From contig CANGBB010000006.1 in assembly GCA_947452065.1 (NCBI GenBank), positions 101,024-165,023 of the forward strand: a stretch of 64,000 bases of DNA, read 5' to 3'. Every line of letters begins with the position of its first letter. Position 1 is the first letter of the stretch. Position numbers and translations under genes: made by a program. The DNA is from Gammaproteobacteria bacterium. Its GTDB lineage: Bacteria; Pseudomonadota; Gammaproteobacteria; Steroidobacterales; Steroidobacteraceae. Under the pieces are notes generated by a model. The model did not search any database and was not told the DNA's origin. It worked only from the letters and a program-made list of their open reading frames with translations. Positions 9,093-18,046 of the stretch are shown here, piece by piece.

Positions 9093-10280
9093 ATGAGTAC
9101 ATTTGAGAGTCTCGGGCTCGAACCCGAGTTATTGCGTGCTGTTGCCGCGCGCGGCTACACCACTCCCACGCCTATCCAGGCCGGCGCCATTCCCGCTGTT
9201 CTTGCCGATCGCGATGTTCTCGCCGGCGCACAGACCGGTACCGGCAAGACCGCCAGCTTCGTGCTGCCGATTCTGCAGAAGCTCGGACAAGAGCGCGGAG
9301 CTTTGCCCCGGGTGCTGATCCTAGTCCCGACGCGGGAGCTGGCAGCGCAGGTTGCTGACAACGTGAAGGCCTATGGCGCGCACAAGCCGCACCGGGCTCT
9401 TTGCATTTACGGCGGCGTCGGCGAGCGTCCGCAGATCGATGGTCTGAAGGCCGGTTGCGACATCCTCATTGCCACGCCGGGCAGGCTGCTCGATCTGTGC
9501 CAGCAGGGGTACTGCGACTTACGCGGTATCCGTTGTGTTGTGCTCGACGAAGCCGATCGGATGCTCGACATGGGTTTCATCCACTCCATCAAACGCATCC
9601 TCAAGCTGCTTCCGGCTCAGCGTCAAAGTCTGATGTTCTCGGCCACCTACAGCGAGGATATCCGCGGTCTGGCGGCGGGCATGCTTCACGACCCGGTCAA
9701 GGTTGAGGTTGCGGCCCGCAACACCACGGCTGAGCGTGTGGCGCAGTTGGCCTACCGCGTGCCGAAAGAGCAGAAGCGGCAGCTGTTGGTGCATCTGTTC
9801 GAAAACGGTGTCGGCGATGAAGGCCCCTGGCAACAGGCACTGGTCTTCTGCCGTACCAAGCATGGTGCCAATCGCTTGGCTCAGCAGCTCGAGGCGGCCG
9901 GAATCAGTGCAGCCGCCATTCACGGTAACAAGAGCCAGTCGGCGCGCATGCGTGCGCTTGGCGACTTTAAGACGGGTCGACTCCGGGCACTCGTGGCCAC
10001 CGAGGTCGCTTCGCGCGGACTCGACATCAAGGAATTGCCGCAGGTCGTCAACTTTGAGCTGCCGAATGTTCCAGAAGACTACGTGCACCGCATTGGTCGC
10101 ACAGCGCGCGCCGGATCCTCCGGAGCGGCGGTTTCGCTGGTTTCACCCGACGAAGCCGGTCTACTGCGCGACATCGAACGCACCATGCGGCAGTCCGTGC
10201 CCTTCGGGACTTTACCGCCCCTACCGGCACCCGAGGCTCGACCCGGAGCACGACCTGAGGCGCGACGGCGAGCTGTCTGA
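9093..10280 (+). CDS. rhlE: DEAD-box RNA helicase, RhlE type
   Basis: A 395-residue ATP-dependent RNA helicase. The Q motif ([14 protein letters not shown]...TPTPIQ) opens the protein, Walker A is AQTGTGKT (about 46-53), then PTRELA, DEAD in [13 protein letters not shown] (about 150), SAT, and [10 protein letters not shown] near residue 330. The C-terminal basic tail is short. RhlE proteins act in ribosome assembly and RNA turnover. The start at 9093 is divergent from the kinase gene with a 126-base gap. Confidence 0.93.
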   Translation: MSTFESLGLEPELLRAVAARGYTTPTPIQAGAIPAVLADRDVLAGAQTGTGKTASFVLPILQKLGQERGALPRVLILVPTRELAAQVADNVKAYGAHKPHRALCIYGGVGERPQIDGLKAGCDILIATPGRLLDLCQQGYCDLRGIRCVVLDEADRMLDMGFIHSIKRILKLLPAQRQSLMFSATYSEDIRGLAAGMLHDPVKVEVAARNTTAERVAQLAYRVPKEQKRQLLVHLFENGVGDEGPWQQALVFCRTKHGANRLAQQLEAAGISAAAIHGNKSQSARMRALGDFKTGRLRALVATEVASRGLDIKELPQVVNFELPNVPEDYVHRIGRTARAGSSGAAVSLVSPDEAGLLRDIERTMRQSVPFGTLPPLPAPEARPGARPEARRRAV

Positions 10281-10360
10281 ACCTGGGCCCATCGGGTCGC
10301 GACCGGACATCAACAGAGGGGTTGTTTGTTCCGTATGCCGCCCGGCGCTACACTGACTGG

Positions 10361-10693
10361 GTGACGGGCCGAGCTTACTTTTTTTCTCCCCGAGGCGCGC
10401 GACGCACGCTGGTGCAGCTGCTGCTTCTCGTTTTGCTCGTCACTCAGCAGGCAGCCTACGCTCATGCGGTGACTCACCTCGCGAAGAGCGGTGTGAACAA
10501 GGAGTTGCCGAGTCGCAGTAAGGCCTGCGATAGCTGCGCCAGTTTCGATAAGCTCTCCGGTGCCGCACCGCTCAGTCTCCCAGCGTTTTTTGTTCTGGAT
10601 AAATCTCTTGTTGGGTTTGTCATCCCAGCCGTTTTTTTCAAGTCCCACGCCAGGTTTTTTTTCCAATCCCGCGGGCCTCCTCAGCTCCTCTGA
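10361..10693 (+). CDS. Small secreted/membrane protein, DUF2946-like
   Basis: About 110 residues from the GTG at 10361; an in-frame TTG at 10322 is an alternative. A hydrophobic segment (LVQLLLLVLLV) is followed by AYAHAVTHL, then a CDSC pair, a second hydrophobic stretch and a tail ending RGPPQLL. This arrangement (signal, His, CxxC, hydrophobic segment, Arg-X-Pro-Pro tail) resembles DUF2946 and related small proteins found near metal transport genes. It precedes the outer-membrane protein of the metal-uptake cluster by 72 bases. A role in metal handling is an inference. Confidence 0.55.
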   Translation: MTGRAYFFSPRGARRTLVQLLLLVLLVTQQAAYAHAVTHLAKSGVNKELPSRSKACDSCASFDKLSGAAPLSLPAFFVLDKSLVGFVIPAVFFKSHARFFFQSRGPPQLL

Positions 10694-10764
10694 ATTGATC
10701 CTGATCGCGCCAGCGGAATGACCGAGGCGCTACGTCGCATTTGCTTCCTTCAGAGGGGAATACC

Positions 10765-12006
10765 ATGTTCAGAAACGCGCTCGTGGCCGTTGCCATAGCG
10801 GTATCTATTGCAGTGCCAGCATCCGTTATAGCGGCGGATGATGGTCGATCAAACGCGGCCAATGCCTTTAATCCCGCCATCTCACTGATCGTGAGCGGGC
10901 AGTACAGTCACCAGCAACTCGATCCACAGGACTACCGTATCGGTGGCTTCATACCCGGCGGCGACGAGGTGGGACCCGGTGCGCGTGGCTTCAACATCGG
11001 CGAATCTGAGCTGACGCTGTCGGCCAATATCGATCCTTACCTGTCGGGCTATTTTGTGCTGTCCGTCAGCGGCGAAAATACGGTTTCCGTCGAAGAAGGT
11101 GTGATCCAAAACGCCGGACTGGTACCAGGCGTGAGCCTTAAGTTTGGTCGCATGCTGTCGGCCTTTGGTTACCTGAACGAGCAGCACGCACATGCCTGGG
11201 ATTTCACGGATGCACCGCTGGTCCACCAGGCATTCTTTGGCGGCAAACTGCAAGAAGACGGCCTGCAGGTACGCTGGCTTGCTCCAACCCCGCTGTTCGT
11301 CGAACTGGGTGCCGAGACCGGCCGAGGTGCGGGCTTTCCCGGTTCCGAGAGGAATACCAATAGCCTGAATTCGACCATGGCCTTCCTGCATGTCGGTGAT
11401 GACATTGGTCTCAGCAGTAGTTACCGGATCGGCGGCTCCTACCGTCGGACCCAAGCGCTGAACAGACCCTACGAGGATCTCAACTCTACGGGTGCAGCGG
11501 TGAACAATGCATTCACTGGTGACAGCACTATGTGGGGTCTGGACCTCGTATGGAAGTGGTCACCCAACGGCAATGTGGTGGACCGCAATCTCAAGCTGGT
11601 CGCGGAATATATGCACCGCACCGAGGACGGTACCTTGTCGTTCAATACGACGGGCATGGGCAGTTCCGGTGCCTATCGTTCAAGCCAGTCAGGGTGGTAT
11701 GTGCAGGCGGCTTACCAGTTCATGCCACGCTGGCGTGTGGGGCTTCGTCAGGATCGGCTCGATAGTGGCCGGCCCGTATTCGGTCTCAATCTGGTCAGGC
11801 CCGGCGGTCCCACGGTTGCCGATTTTCCGGGTCTAGCGCCCAACCGACCGCAACGCGTGACGGCGATGATCGACTTCTCGCCGTCCGAATTCTCCCGGTT
11901 CCGGGTGCAGGTGGCGCGCGATGAGGCGCGCAGCGGTGCCCCCGATAACCAGTGGAACCTCCAGTACCTGATGAGTCTTGGCACTCACGGTGCGCACAAG
12001 TTTTAA
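10765..12006 (+). CDS. Outer-membrane beta-barrel protein of the metal-uptake cluster
   Basis: About 413 residues from the ATG at 10765. A clear signal peptide (VAVAIAVSIAVPASVIAA) precedes alternating hydrophobic/polar strands rich in Tyr, Gly and Arg, and the protein ends in Phe (GAHKF), all typical of an outer-membrane barrel. No plug domain or TonB box is seen, so it is porin-like rather than a TonB receptor. The ZnuA-like gene starts 10 bases after it. The likely role is passage of a metal or metal complex across the outer membrane; the substrate is not shown by the sequence. Confidence 0.75.
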   Translation: MFRNALVAVAIAVSIAVPASVIAADDGRSNAANAFNPAISLIVSGQYSHQQLDPQDYRIGGFIPGGDEVGPGARGFNIGESELTLSANIDPYLSGYFVLSVSGENTVSVEEGVIQNAGLVPGVSLKFGRMLSAFGYLNEQHAHAWDFTDAPLVHQAFFGGKLQEDGLQVRWLAPTPLFVELGAETGRGAGFPGSERNTNSLNSTMAFLHVGDDIGLSSSYRIGGSYRRTQALNRPYEDLNSTGAAVNNAFTGDSTMWGLDLVWKWSPNGNVVDRNLKLVAEYMHRTEDGTLSFNTTGMGSSGAYRSSQSGWYVQAAYQFMPRWRVGLRQDRLDSGRPVFGLNLVRPGGPTVADFPGLAPNRPQRVTAMIDFSPSEFSRFRVQVARDEARSGAPDNQWNLQYLMSLGTHGAHKF

Positions 12007-12016
12007 GGACATGATC

Positions 12017-12919
12017 ATGACAACAGTCAGATCGATACTGGCAGTTGCTTTGCTGTCGGTGTGCGCTCCGGCCTTTGCGACGGTAAACGTCTTTGCCTGC
12101 CTGCCGGAGTGGGCGGCGCTCGCCAATGAGCTGGGTGGCAGCAAGGTGAACGTTTACCAAGCCTCGACGGCGTTGCAGGATCCGCACCGTATCGAGGCGC
12201 GGCCAAGCCTGGTGGCGCGTATGCGCAGCGCCGATCTGGCGATCTGCACTGGCGCGGAGCTGGAAATCGGCTGGCTGCCGGTGCTGCAGCAAACAGCGGG
12301 TAATCCGCGGGTCCAGACCGGTCAGCCAGGTTTCATCGCCGCGGCTGAGCTTGTCGATCGTCTGGAGATACCAACTCGGATCGATCGCGCCGAAGGCGAC
12401 ATCCATCCGCAAGGCAACCCGCATGTGCAGCTCAACCCGCACAACATTGCGCGCATTGCAGCTGCGGTGACGCAGCGCCTAGAGCAGATCGACGCATCCA
12501 ACGCTGCCTTCTACGAGGCGCGTGGCAAGGATTTTCAGGCGCGCTGGGCGCAGGCTATTGTGCGCTGGGAGAAGGAGGCAGCGACGCTTAAAGGGCTGCG
12601 GATCGTTCCCTATCACAAGGATACGGTCTATCTAATCAAGTGGCTTGGAATGGTTGAGGTCATGAATGTCGAAGCTAAGCCCGGCATCCCGCCTAGCGCA
12701 GGCCAGATCTCCGAACTGATCGGACGATTGAAGGGTGGGGCTGCGGATGTCATTACGCGTTCCGCTTATCAGGATCCCAAGGCGGCTGTCTCGCTCGGCC
12801 AAAAGACCGGCCTTCCGGTGGTGGAGCTCCCCTATACGGTGGGCGGTACCGCGCAGGCGAAAGATCTTTTCGGCCTGTTCGATGACAGCATTGCCCGGCT
12901 CAAAGCCGCAAAGAAATAA
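12017..12919 (+). CDS. Metal ABC transporter substrate-binding protein (ZnuA-like)
   Basis: About 300 residues with a signal peptide (ILAVALLSVCAPAFA). It belongs to the cluster A-I binding proteins for zinc or manganese. Candidate metal ligands are the His in DPHRIEARPS (about residue 57), the His in GNPHVQLNP, the His in PYHKDTV and an acidic residue near the C-terminus. The long His-rich loop of E. coli ZnuA is absent, so the metal could be zinc or manganese. ATGs at 12011 and 12017 are both possible; 12017 gives the tidier signal peptide. The permease follows after 15 bases. Confidence 0.85.
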   Translation: MTTVRSILAVALLSVCAPAFATVNVFACLPEWAALANELGGSKVNVYQASTALQDPHRIEARPSLVARMRSADLAICTGAELEIGWLPVLQQTAGNPRVQTGQPGFIAAAELVDRLEIPTRIDRAEGDIHPQGNPHVQLNPHNIARIAAAVTQRLEQIDASNAAFYEARGKDFQARWAQAIVRWEKEAATLKGLRIVPYHKDTVYLIKWLGMVEVMNVEAKPGIPPSAGQISELIGRLKGGAADVITRSAYQDPKAAVSLGQKTGLPVVELPYTVGGTAQAKDLFGLFDDSIARLKAAKK

Positions 12920-12934
12920 ACGGACTCATTCATC

Positions 12935-13708
12935 ATGGCCAATCTCGAACCAAGCATCTTGCTGCCCGCTCTGCTGGCGGGCCTGCTCGTCATCGCCACG
13001 CATGCACCGTTGGGCATCCAGGTGCTCAACCGTGGCATCGTCTTCATCGATATCGCCATTGCGCAGATCGCCGGCCTAGGCGTGATCGCAGCGGACTTTT
13101 TCGGCTGGGAGGCAGCCGGTGCTGGTGTGCAGGTGGCGGCGCTGGCAGCAGCACTTCTGGGGGCTTTGTTCCTGACCTGGACCGAGCGGCGGTGGCCGGA
13201 GATCCAGGAGGCCATCATCGGTACGGTATTCGTGCTGGCAGCGACATTGAGTGTGCTGCTGCTATCGGGTAATCCCCATGGCGGGGAATATCTCAAGGAC
13301 CTGCTTGTGGGCCAGATACTCTGGGTCAATCAGGGACAGTTGATCATGCTCGCGCTGCTGACCGGCCTCGTCATTGCAGCTTGGTTCGGCCTCGGACAGG
13401 CGCGACTGGGGCGTGTTGGGTTCTATCTGCTGTTCGGTCTATCTGTCACGGCATCGGTTCAGATGGTGGGCGTGTACCTGGTCTTCTCCAGTCTAATCAT
13501 CCCGGCGCTGGCCACGCGCAACGCCACGCGCTTCAGACTGCTCAAGGCCTATGTAGTTGGCGCTCTGGGTTACCTGTTCGGATTGTTGGCCTCGACGCTG
13601 TTCGACCTACCCACGGGGGCCATCATCGTCTGGGCGATGGCGTTGGTGGGAATTATCGCCTCATCGCTGGAGCCCGCTGGAAGCGCATCGCACCCGTCAG
13701 GTCATTGA
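12935..13708 (+). CDS. Metal ABC transporter permease (ZnuB/ABC-3 family)
   Basis: A 257-residue inner-membrane permease with about eight hydrophobic helices. The family pattern is visible in the N-terminal PLGIQVLNRGIVFIDIAIAQ segment and in the later MVGVYLVFSSLIIPALA segment. It would partner the binding protein just upstream. No ABC ATPase gene follows: the next gene is convergent cytochrome b561. The transporter must use an ATPase encoded elsewhere or be incomplete. Confidence 0.88.
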   Translation: MANLEPSILLPALLAGLLVIATHAPLGIQVLNRGIVFIDIAIAQIAGLGVIAADFFGWEAAGAGVQVAALAAALLGALFLTWTERRWPEIQEAIIGTVFVLAATLSVLLLSGNPHGGEYLKDLLVGQILWVNQGQLIMLALLTGLVIAAWFGLGQARLGRVGFYLLFGLSVTASVQMVGVYLVFSSLIIPALATRNATRFRLLKAYVVGALGYLFGLLASTLFDLPTGAIIVWAMALVGIIASSLEPAGSASHPSGH

Positions 13709-13713
13709 GCCTT

Positions 13714-13739
13714 CAGGGTGCAACCGCGGCCGCACCCTG
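13714..13739. terminator. GC-rich hairpin between convergent genes
   Basis: CAGGGTGC (13714-13721) and GCACCCTG (13732-13739) form a perfect 8-bp stem with a 10-base loop in the 40-base gap between the permease and cytochrome b561. There is no T-tract on either side, so it is only a weak candidate for a terminator acting on both strands. Confidence 0.4.
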
Positions 13740-13748
13740 CACGGCTGC

Positions 13749-14471
13749 TCAATAAACGGAGCCGAAATCTTCGGCGGCCGGAATGGGGGCGTGAATCACG
13801 ACCCAGGCGATCAGCGCGGCGAGGGCCAAGGCAACGACTATGGCCAATACCACCCTTGAGGATTGGATTTCCTCTTCGGGGCGTACGGACTCGGCTGGCT
13901 TGCGACCGCTGAACATGGCGCGAACCAGATTCTCACTGCGCGCAAATCGGTGGAAGGCCACAGCTGCGATGTGCAGCGCGACCGCAGCCAGAATCCAGTC
14001 GAAAAGCTGACGGTGAACGCTGGTCAGCTTGAGACTGAGCTCATTGCTGATATAGCCGTATAGCGGACCGAAGTTGAGTATCTCGTCGTTGCCGAATAGA
14101 CCCAGTATGGCCTGGGCCAGCAGCGCCAGAAGCAGCACGACTACCATCCATGCGCCGAGCGGATTGTGGCCAGCGTAGGGGAGCTCGCGACCTCGCACGA
14201 GGTCCAGAGCGTAGCGCAGCGTGACGGCGGGTCCGTGCAGGAAGTTGACGAAGCGCGCATGGCGCGTACCGATCAGCCCCCACACGATGCGGAAGCCGAC
14301 TAGCAGTAGAACTGCATAGCCGCACCAGAGGTGGTACACGAAGTACGCCGTGCCGAGCTCATGCGTCACCCAAGCGCCGAGAACGGCCAATGCCAGCGAC
14401 CAATGGAAGATGCGAACGGGAACATCCCAGACGCGACGCTCTACAGAGAGATGGGGCGTTTGGTCTTGCAT
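13749..14471 (-). CDS. Cytochrome b561-type membrane protein (Ni,Fe-hydrogenase b-type family)
   Basis: A 240-residue membrane cytochrome with four main hydrophobic helices plus a C-terminal one. Candidate heme-ligand His residues are in VRIFHWSLAL, VYHLWCGYA, TSVHRQLFD and ALHIAAVAFHRFA. Such proteins pass electrons between quinol and periplasmic cytochromes. It lies downstream of the cytochrome c' gene on the same strand, a common pairing, but a strong terminator separates the two. Confidence 0.87.
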   Translation of the reverse strand: MQDQTPHLSVERRVWDVPVRIFHWSLALAVLGAWVTHELGTAYFVYHLWCGYAVLLLVGFRIVWGLIGTRHARFVNFLHGPAVTLRYALDLVRGRELPYAGHNPLGAWMVVVLLLALLAQAILGLFGNDEILNFGPLYGYISNELSLKLTSVHRQLFDWILAAVALHIAAVAFHRFARSENLVRAMFSGRKPAESVRPEEEIQSSRVVLAIVVALALAALIAWVVIHAPIPAAEDFGSVY

Positions 14472-14489
14472 GCAGAGGCTCCTGGACAG

Positions 14490-14524
14490 AAAAAAGGCGC
14501 GCTGGATGACCCGGCGCGCCTTTA
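14490..14524 (-). terminator. Intrinsic terminator downstream of cytochrome c'
   Basis: On the minus strand AAAGGCGCGCC, a ten-base loop and GCGCGCC run into TTTTTT (plus-strand A-run 14490-14495). The GC-rich stem and the U-tract make this a good rho-independent terminator for the cytochrome c' gene. The short run of T on the other side allows weaker function on the plus strand. Confidence 0.75.
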
Positions 14525-14548
14525 CTCAAGCGGCAGTTTCGCGTTGGC

Positions 14549-15049
14549 TCACTTCGCGCGGTAACCGTCGTGGCAGCCCTTGCAGGAGTCAGCCACCTTC
14601 GTTGCAGCGGCCTTGAAAGCGGCTGAGTTGGTGTTGTCTTTCTTGACCAGTGCAGCCAGCGCTGCGGACGAGTCCTCCATATCCTTTACGGCCTTGGCGA
14701 AGCCGGCCTTGTCGGTCCACGCCTCGGGCTTGGCCTTGGTGTTGCCGTCCTTCGAAGTTTCCGGGAACACTTCGCCGACGATCCCGGCGAGCATGGCCAC
14801 GCGGTCGGCGTTCTTGGCCACAGCGGCGGCGTTGTATTCGGCGCGGCCCTGCATAACGCCGGCAATCGGAGCCCAGTTGCGCGCCAGCACCGTGAACAGC
14901 GCCTTGCGGTATTCAATGGCCTGCTCGGCTGGGTTGGCACGGCCACCGCCGCCACCGCCGCCTGCTGGAGCGTTCTGCGCAGCTGCGCTCAAAGCCAGCG
15001 TGGCACCCATCATCAGGGCGCATGTTGACCAAGCACTACGGAATTTCAT
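14549..15049 (-). CDS. Cytochrome c' (class II c-type cytochrome)
   Basis: About 166 residues from the ATG at 15049, which has AAGGAAG upstream. A signal peptide (ALMMGATLALSAAAQ) precedes a poly-Gly linker and a four-helix-bundle-like Ala/Lys-rich body. The heme site CKGCHDGYRAK is at the very C-terminus, as in cytochromes c'. These periplasmic proteins bind nitric oxide or serve as electron carriers. The Gly run of eight or nine residues after cleavage is unusual but looks like a simple linker. Confidence 0.9.
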   Translation of the reverse strand: MKFRSAWSTCALMMGATLALSAAAQNAPAGGGGGGGRANPAEQAIEYRKALFTVLARNWAPIAGVMQGRAEYNAAAVAKNADRVAMLAGIVGEVFPETSKDGNTKAKPEAWTDKAGFAKAVKDMEDSSAALAALVKKDNTNSAAFKAAATKVADSCKGCHDGYRAK

Positions 15050-15325
15050 ACGGGCTTCCTTCGGAATGAAGAACGGGTTGTTGATCCTGGAGCCTCTGAT
15101 CGGTACTGCAGCGACGGGACCTCGCCCGCGCAACCGTAGCACCCTCGGCTCACAAACAAGCTTAGCTCATAGGTATTAGCCGAAGCCAGCGCCAGGCGGG
15201 AAGCTGTCAACCTGACACCGTTGGGATCGTTACTGGTAACGCAAGTATTTGTGAAGACGCGTCAGGCTGTAGGCGCGGGGCTTGGCAGAAGCCGTGTCGG
15301 TTCTCGTTTCAGGTTGGGGGACATC

Positions 15326-15985
15326 ATGCAGGATACAGCCGAGACCGCCGCTGAGGCGCCGTCAACTCCATCGCCATCGCCCGTGCGTGGCTCGCAGCTG
15401 CGTCAAAGACTGGTGGACTGCGGCCTAGCGCTGATAGAGGGTGAGGGTGCAGGTGAGGCTGGTTTGAGTCTGCGTGAGGTGGCACGCGCCAGTGGTGTCA
15501 GTCATATGGCGCCCTATGTCTTTTTCCAGAGCAAGAACGATTTGCTCTCGGCGATTGCCGCTGCTGGTTTCCGAATGCTGCTCGGGGATCTGGAGGCTGC
15601 AGTGCTGCGCGCTGGCGCCTCGCCGCGGGCACGCTTGATAGAGCTCGGTCTGGCCTATATCGACTTCGGGCTGGCGCGTCCGCAGTTGATCAGACTGATG
15701 TTCGGCGGACGTATCCCCCTCAGTGAACGGAGCGAGGGGCTTCGCCAGATTCACGGGCAGGGCTTTATGGCGACTGTGGCTATTATTGAAGCCGGAATGA
15801 AATGCGGACAGTTCCGTCAGGGCGATGCGTTCGTTGCCGCATTCTCTGGCTGGTCGTTGTTGCAGGGATTCTCTCAGCTGGTTCTGGGCGGAGAGCTGCA
15901 GGAGAAGGTCGGTGCTTCTCAACAGTCGGTCAGGACCAGCGCACAGAAGGTCATCGAGACTTTTTTAAACGGTCTCGATGCCTGA
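15326..15985 (+). CDS. TetR-family transcriptional regulator
   Basis: About 219 residues from the ATG at 15326. The N-terminal helix-turn-helix (about residues 20-70) reads LRQRLVDCGLALIEGEG, then LREVARASGVSHMAPYVFFQSKNDLL, the standard TetR pattern. The C-terminal half resembles the ligand/dimerisation domain with LARPQLIRLMF (TetR_C WHG family). It is divergent from cytochrome c' and convergent with the nucleotide-transporter-like gene. The cytochrome c' gene across the divergent gap is one possible target. Confidence 0.87.
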   Translation: MQDTAETAAEAPSTPSPSPVRGSQLRQRLVDCGLALIEGEGAGEAGLSLREVARASGVSHMAPYVFFQSKNDLLSAIAAAGFRMLLGDLEAAVLRAGASPRARLIELGLAYIDFGLARPQLIRLMFGGRIPLSERSEGLRQIHGQGFMATVAIIEAGMKCGQFRQGDAFVAAFSGWSLLQGFSQLVLGGELQEKVGASQQSVRTSAQKVIETFLNGLDA

Positions 15986-15991
15986 TTCCTA

Positions 15992-17317
15992 TCAGTCGCT
16001 GCGGATTCCAGAGGTTCTCTGGTCTTCGTAGCGGCGTCCGAGTAGCACTGCAATCCTGAACCACAGCAGCGATACGATCGCACCGAATATCGCCAGTCCG
16101 GCCACACCAAGGGGCAATATGGTCGAGCTGATCCACGCCGAAGTCAGGTCACCGAAGCGGTAGACCACGGTGTCGATCACGTTCTTGGCCTTGTAGCGGC
16201 TGTCTTGGTCGACAACGGTGAACAGCATCTCCCGCGTCGGCTTCGCGACCGCATATTCAGCGATGCGCCGCACGATCTGAATGCCTCCCAGTACCAGCAG
16301 TACCGGAGAGAACACCACCGCGAGGAAGGCTACGATCATCAGAACGGGGTTGAGCAACAGTCCGGCGCCGACGCCAAACCGCTTGATGATCCGCCCTGTG
16401 CCGAATAGCTGCAGGAACACTGCGCCACAGTTCACTGCCAGATCGATGTTTGCGTACGCCTGTGTTCGGGCGTCACGACTGTCAAATGCATTCTTGATCA
16501 GATCGCCGAGCTGGAAGTAGACGATGGTGGAGATCCAAGTCATCAATAGCAGGAAGCCTGCGAGCAGCAGCAGGTAGGGCGAGCGGAACAGCAGGCGGAA
16601 GCCGTCGATTGCGCTGCCGCCCAGTCGGTGATCAAGCGTCGTGCTCTGTGCCTCGCCGCCCATGGCCGCCATCAGGCGCGGCTTCTCGCCGGCCAGCAGA
16701 CGCACCAGCAATGCCGTGATCGCAAAGCCCGATGCAGCTATCAGCATCAGTCCGTTGTTGCCGACCGTTTTTACAAAAGCCGTGGCGATCAGCGGCCCGA
16801 TCACGCCACCGATGCTGCCACCCGCTGCGATGAAGCCAAACAGCCGCTTGGCTTGCGTGCGCGAGAAGATATCGGACATGAAGGACCAGAACACTGAAAT
16901 GATCAGAATGTTGAAGGTGCTGACCCAGATGTAGAAAGCTGCAGCCACCCAGCGGTCTCGGTCTTCACCCAGGCCGGTGAACAGCCAGTAGAACCCGAGA
17001 ATCGTTAGCGCAATGAAGCCGTAGACCCAGGGCAGGAAAGTGGAAAGCCGGATGCGGGCGGCAAACCAGGAATAAATCGGTGCGAAAAGCAGACTGGCGA
17101 AGAATGTTCCAGTGAACAGTTCCTGCAGACGATCAACGCCATAGACCGTGCCCATCGCGTCGCGCACCGGCTTGATAACCGAGTAGCTTCCGAACAGGAA
17201 AACGAAGAACAGCACTGACAGCACAACCGCACGCAGCTCCTGCGGTTCAATGACCGCGGCTGACTTAAAAAAGCGGGCGAGGAAATTCGGCTGACTGGGC
17301 GGATGGTTATTGTTCAT
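15992..17317 (-). CDS. NTP/NDP exchange transporter-like (Npt/Tlc-type) membrane protein
   Basis: About 441 residues with some 11-12 transmembrane helices. The YSVIKPVRDAMGTVYG segment near the N-terminus and the WSFMSDIFSRTQAKRLFGF motif are like those of the ATP/ADP translocase family and its relatives in free-living bacteria. The substrate is not established; free-living members may not exchange ATP/ADP. It could equally be listed as an MFS transporter. It lies downstream of smpB on the same strand with a 120-base gap. Confidence 0.7.
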   Translation of the reverse strand: MNNNHPPSQPNFLARFFKSAAVIEPQELRAVVLSVLFFVFLFGSYSVIKPVRDAMGTVYGVDRLQELFTGTFFASLLFAPIYSWFAARIRLSTFLPWVYGFIALTILGFYWLFTGLGEDRDRWVAAAFYIWVSTFNILIISVFWSFMSDIFSRTQAKRLFGFIAAGGSIGGVIGPLIATAFVKTVGNNGLMLIAASGFAITALLVRLLAGEKPRLMAAMGGEAQSTTLDHRLGGSAIDGFRLLFRSPYLLLLAGFLLLMTWISTIVYFQLGDLIKNAFDSRDARTQAYANIDLAVNCGAVFLQLFGTGRIIKRFGVGAGLLLNPVLMIVAFLAVVFSPVLLVLGGIQIVRRIAEYAVAKPTREMLFTVVDQDSRYKAKNVIDTVVYRFGDLTSAWISSTILPLGVAGLAIFGAIVSLLWFRIAVLLGRRYEDQRTSGIRSD

Positions 17318-17437
17318 GTCGGACCTTCCCAATGGAGGGGGCGAGTATAGCCGGAAGAGTGTGAGGTTCTGCCAAGTGCGCCAACCTGCCTGAGTTGTTT
17401 CTTCGCGCGGGCTTCAGTCAGTCTCAGCTATCGAAGT

Positions 17438-17905
17438 TCACGGGCGGCGTAATAGACGCGCTTTCTGGCGTTGCCAGTCCCGATCCTTATCCGTTGCCCG
17501 CTTGTCATGCTGCTGCTTGCCTTTGGCCAGACCGATCTGCAGTTTGGCGCGACCATTCTTCCAATACATTTCTGTTGGCACGATCGTGTAGCCGCGTCGT
17601 TCGACGGCGCCGACTAGATGGTCCAACTGGTTCCGGTGCAGCAGCAGTTTGCGGGTGCGAACGGGATCGGCCGGCTTGTGGGTAGAAGTGGTCTTCAGCG
17701 GCGAGATATGGGCGCCGGTGAGGAAGGCTTCATTGTTGCGGAGGAAAACGTAGGCTTCCGACAACTGGCCGCGACCGGCGCGTAGCGCCTTCACCTCCCA
17801 TCCCTCCAGCGCAAGGCCGGCCTCGAGGCGCTCTTCAATGAAGTAGTCATGCCGCGCCCGGCGATTCTCGGCAATCATTCGTGGAGCGGTCTGTTCCTTG
17901 GCCAT
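17438..17905 (-). CDS. smpB: SsrA-binding protein SmpB
   Basis: A 155-residue protein that binds tmRNA and delivers it to stalled ribosomes for trans-translation. Motifs are [31 protein letters not shown], the segment KLLLHRNQL and the basic C-terminal tail ([25 protein letters not shown]) with DKR. The length is normal. No ssrA gene is seen in the neighbourhood. A -10-like TAGAAT lies only five bases upstream of its ATG. Confidence 0.97.
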   Translation of the reverse strand: MAKEQTAPRMIAENRRARHDYFIEERLEAGLALEGWEVKALRAGRGQLSEAYVFLRNNEAFLTGAHISPLKTTSTHKPADPVRTRKLLLHRNQLDHLVGAVERRGYTIVPTEMYWKNGRAKLQIGLAKGKQQHDKRATDKDRDWQRQKARLLRRP

Positions 17906-17910
17906 CCGCT

Positions 17911-17916
17911 ATTCTA
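17911..17916 (-). promoter_or_regulatory. Candidate -10 element of smpB (possible leaderless start)
   Basis: The minus strand reads TAGAAT, then AGCGG, then the ATG of smpB. Transcription from this hexamer would begin at the start codon. No good -35 is visible at 16-18 bases. Confidence 0.3.
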
Positions 17917-18046
17917 GATCGAAGCGATACAATTCACCGAGCCGAACGAGGATGCCCGTCGTACTGCGGCTTTGGGAGCTTAAAGATGACCAGCCGAGCC
18001 CTGTTGTGCATTTGCCCGGCAATCGTGCCGTGAGGCCCTGAGAGCC

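Noticed and set aside
10281..10360. Zur or Fur box in front of the metal cluster
   Set aside because: I see no AT-rich palindrome of the kind used by either regulator here or at 10694-10764.
11978..12016. ZnuA-like gene starting inside the barrel gene
   Set aside because: Starts upstream of 12011 would add residues before the signal peptide and lack a ribosome site.
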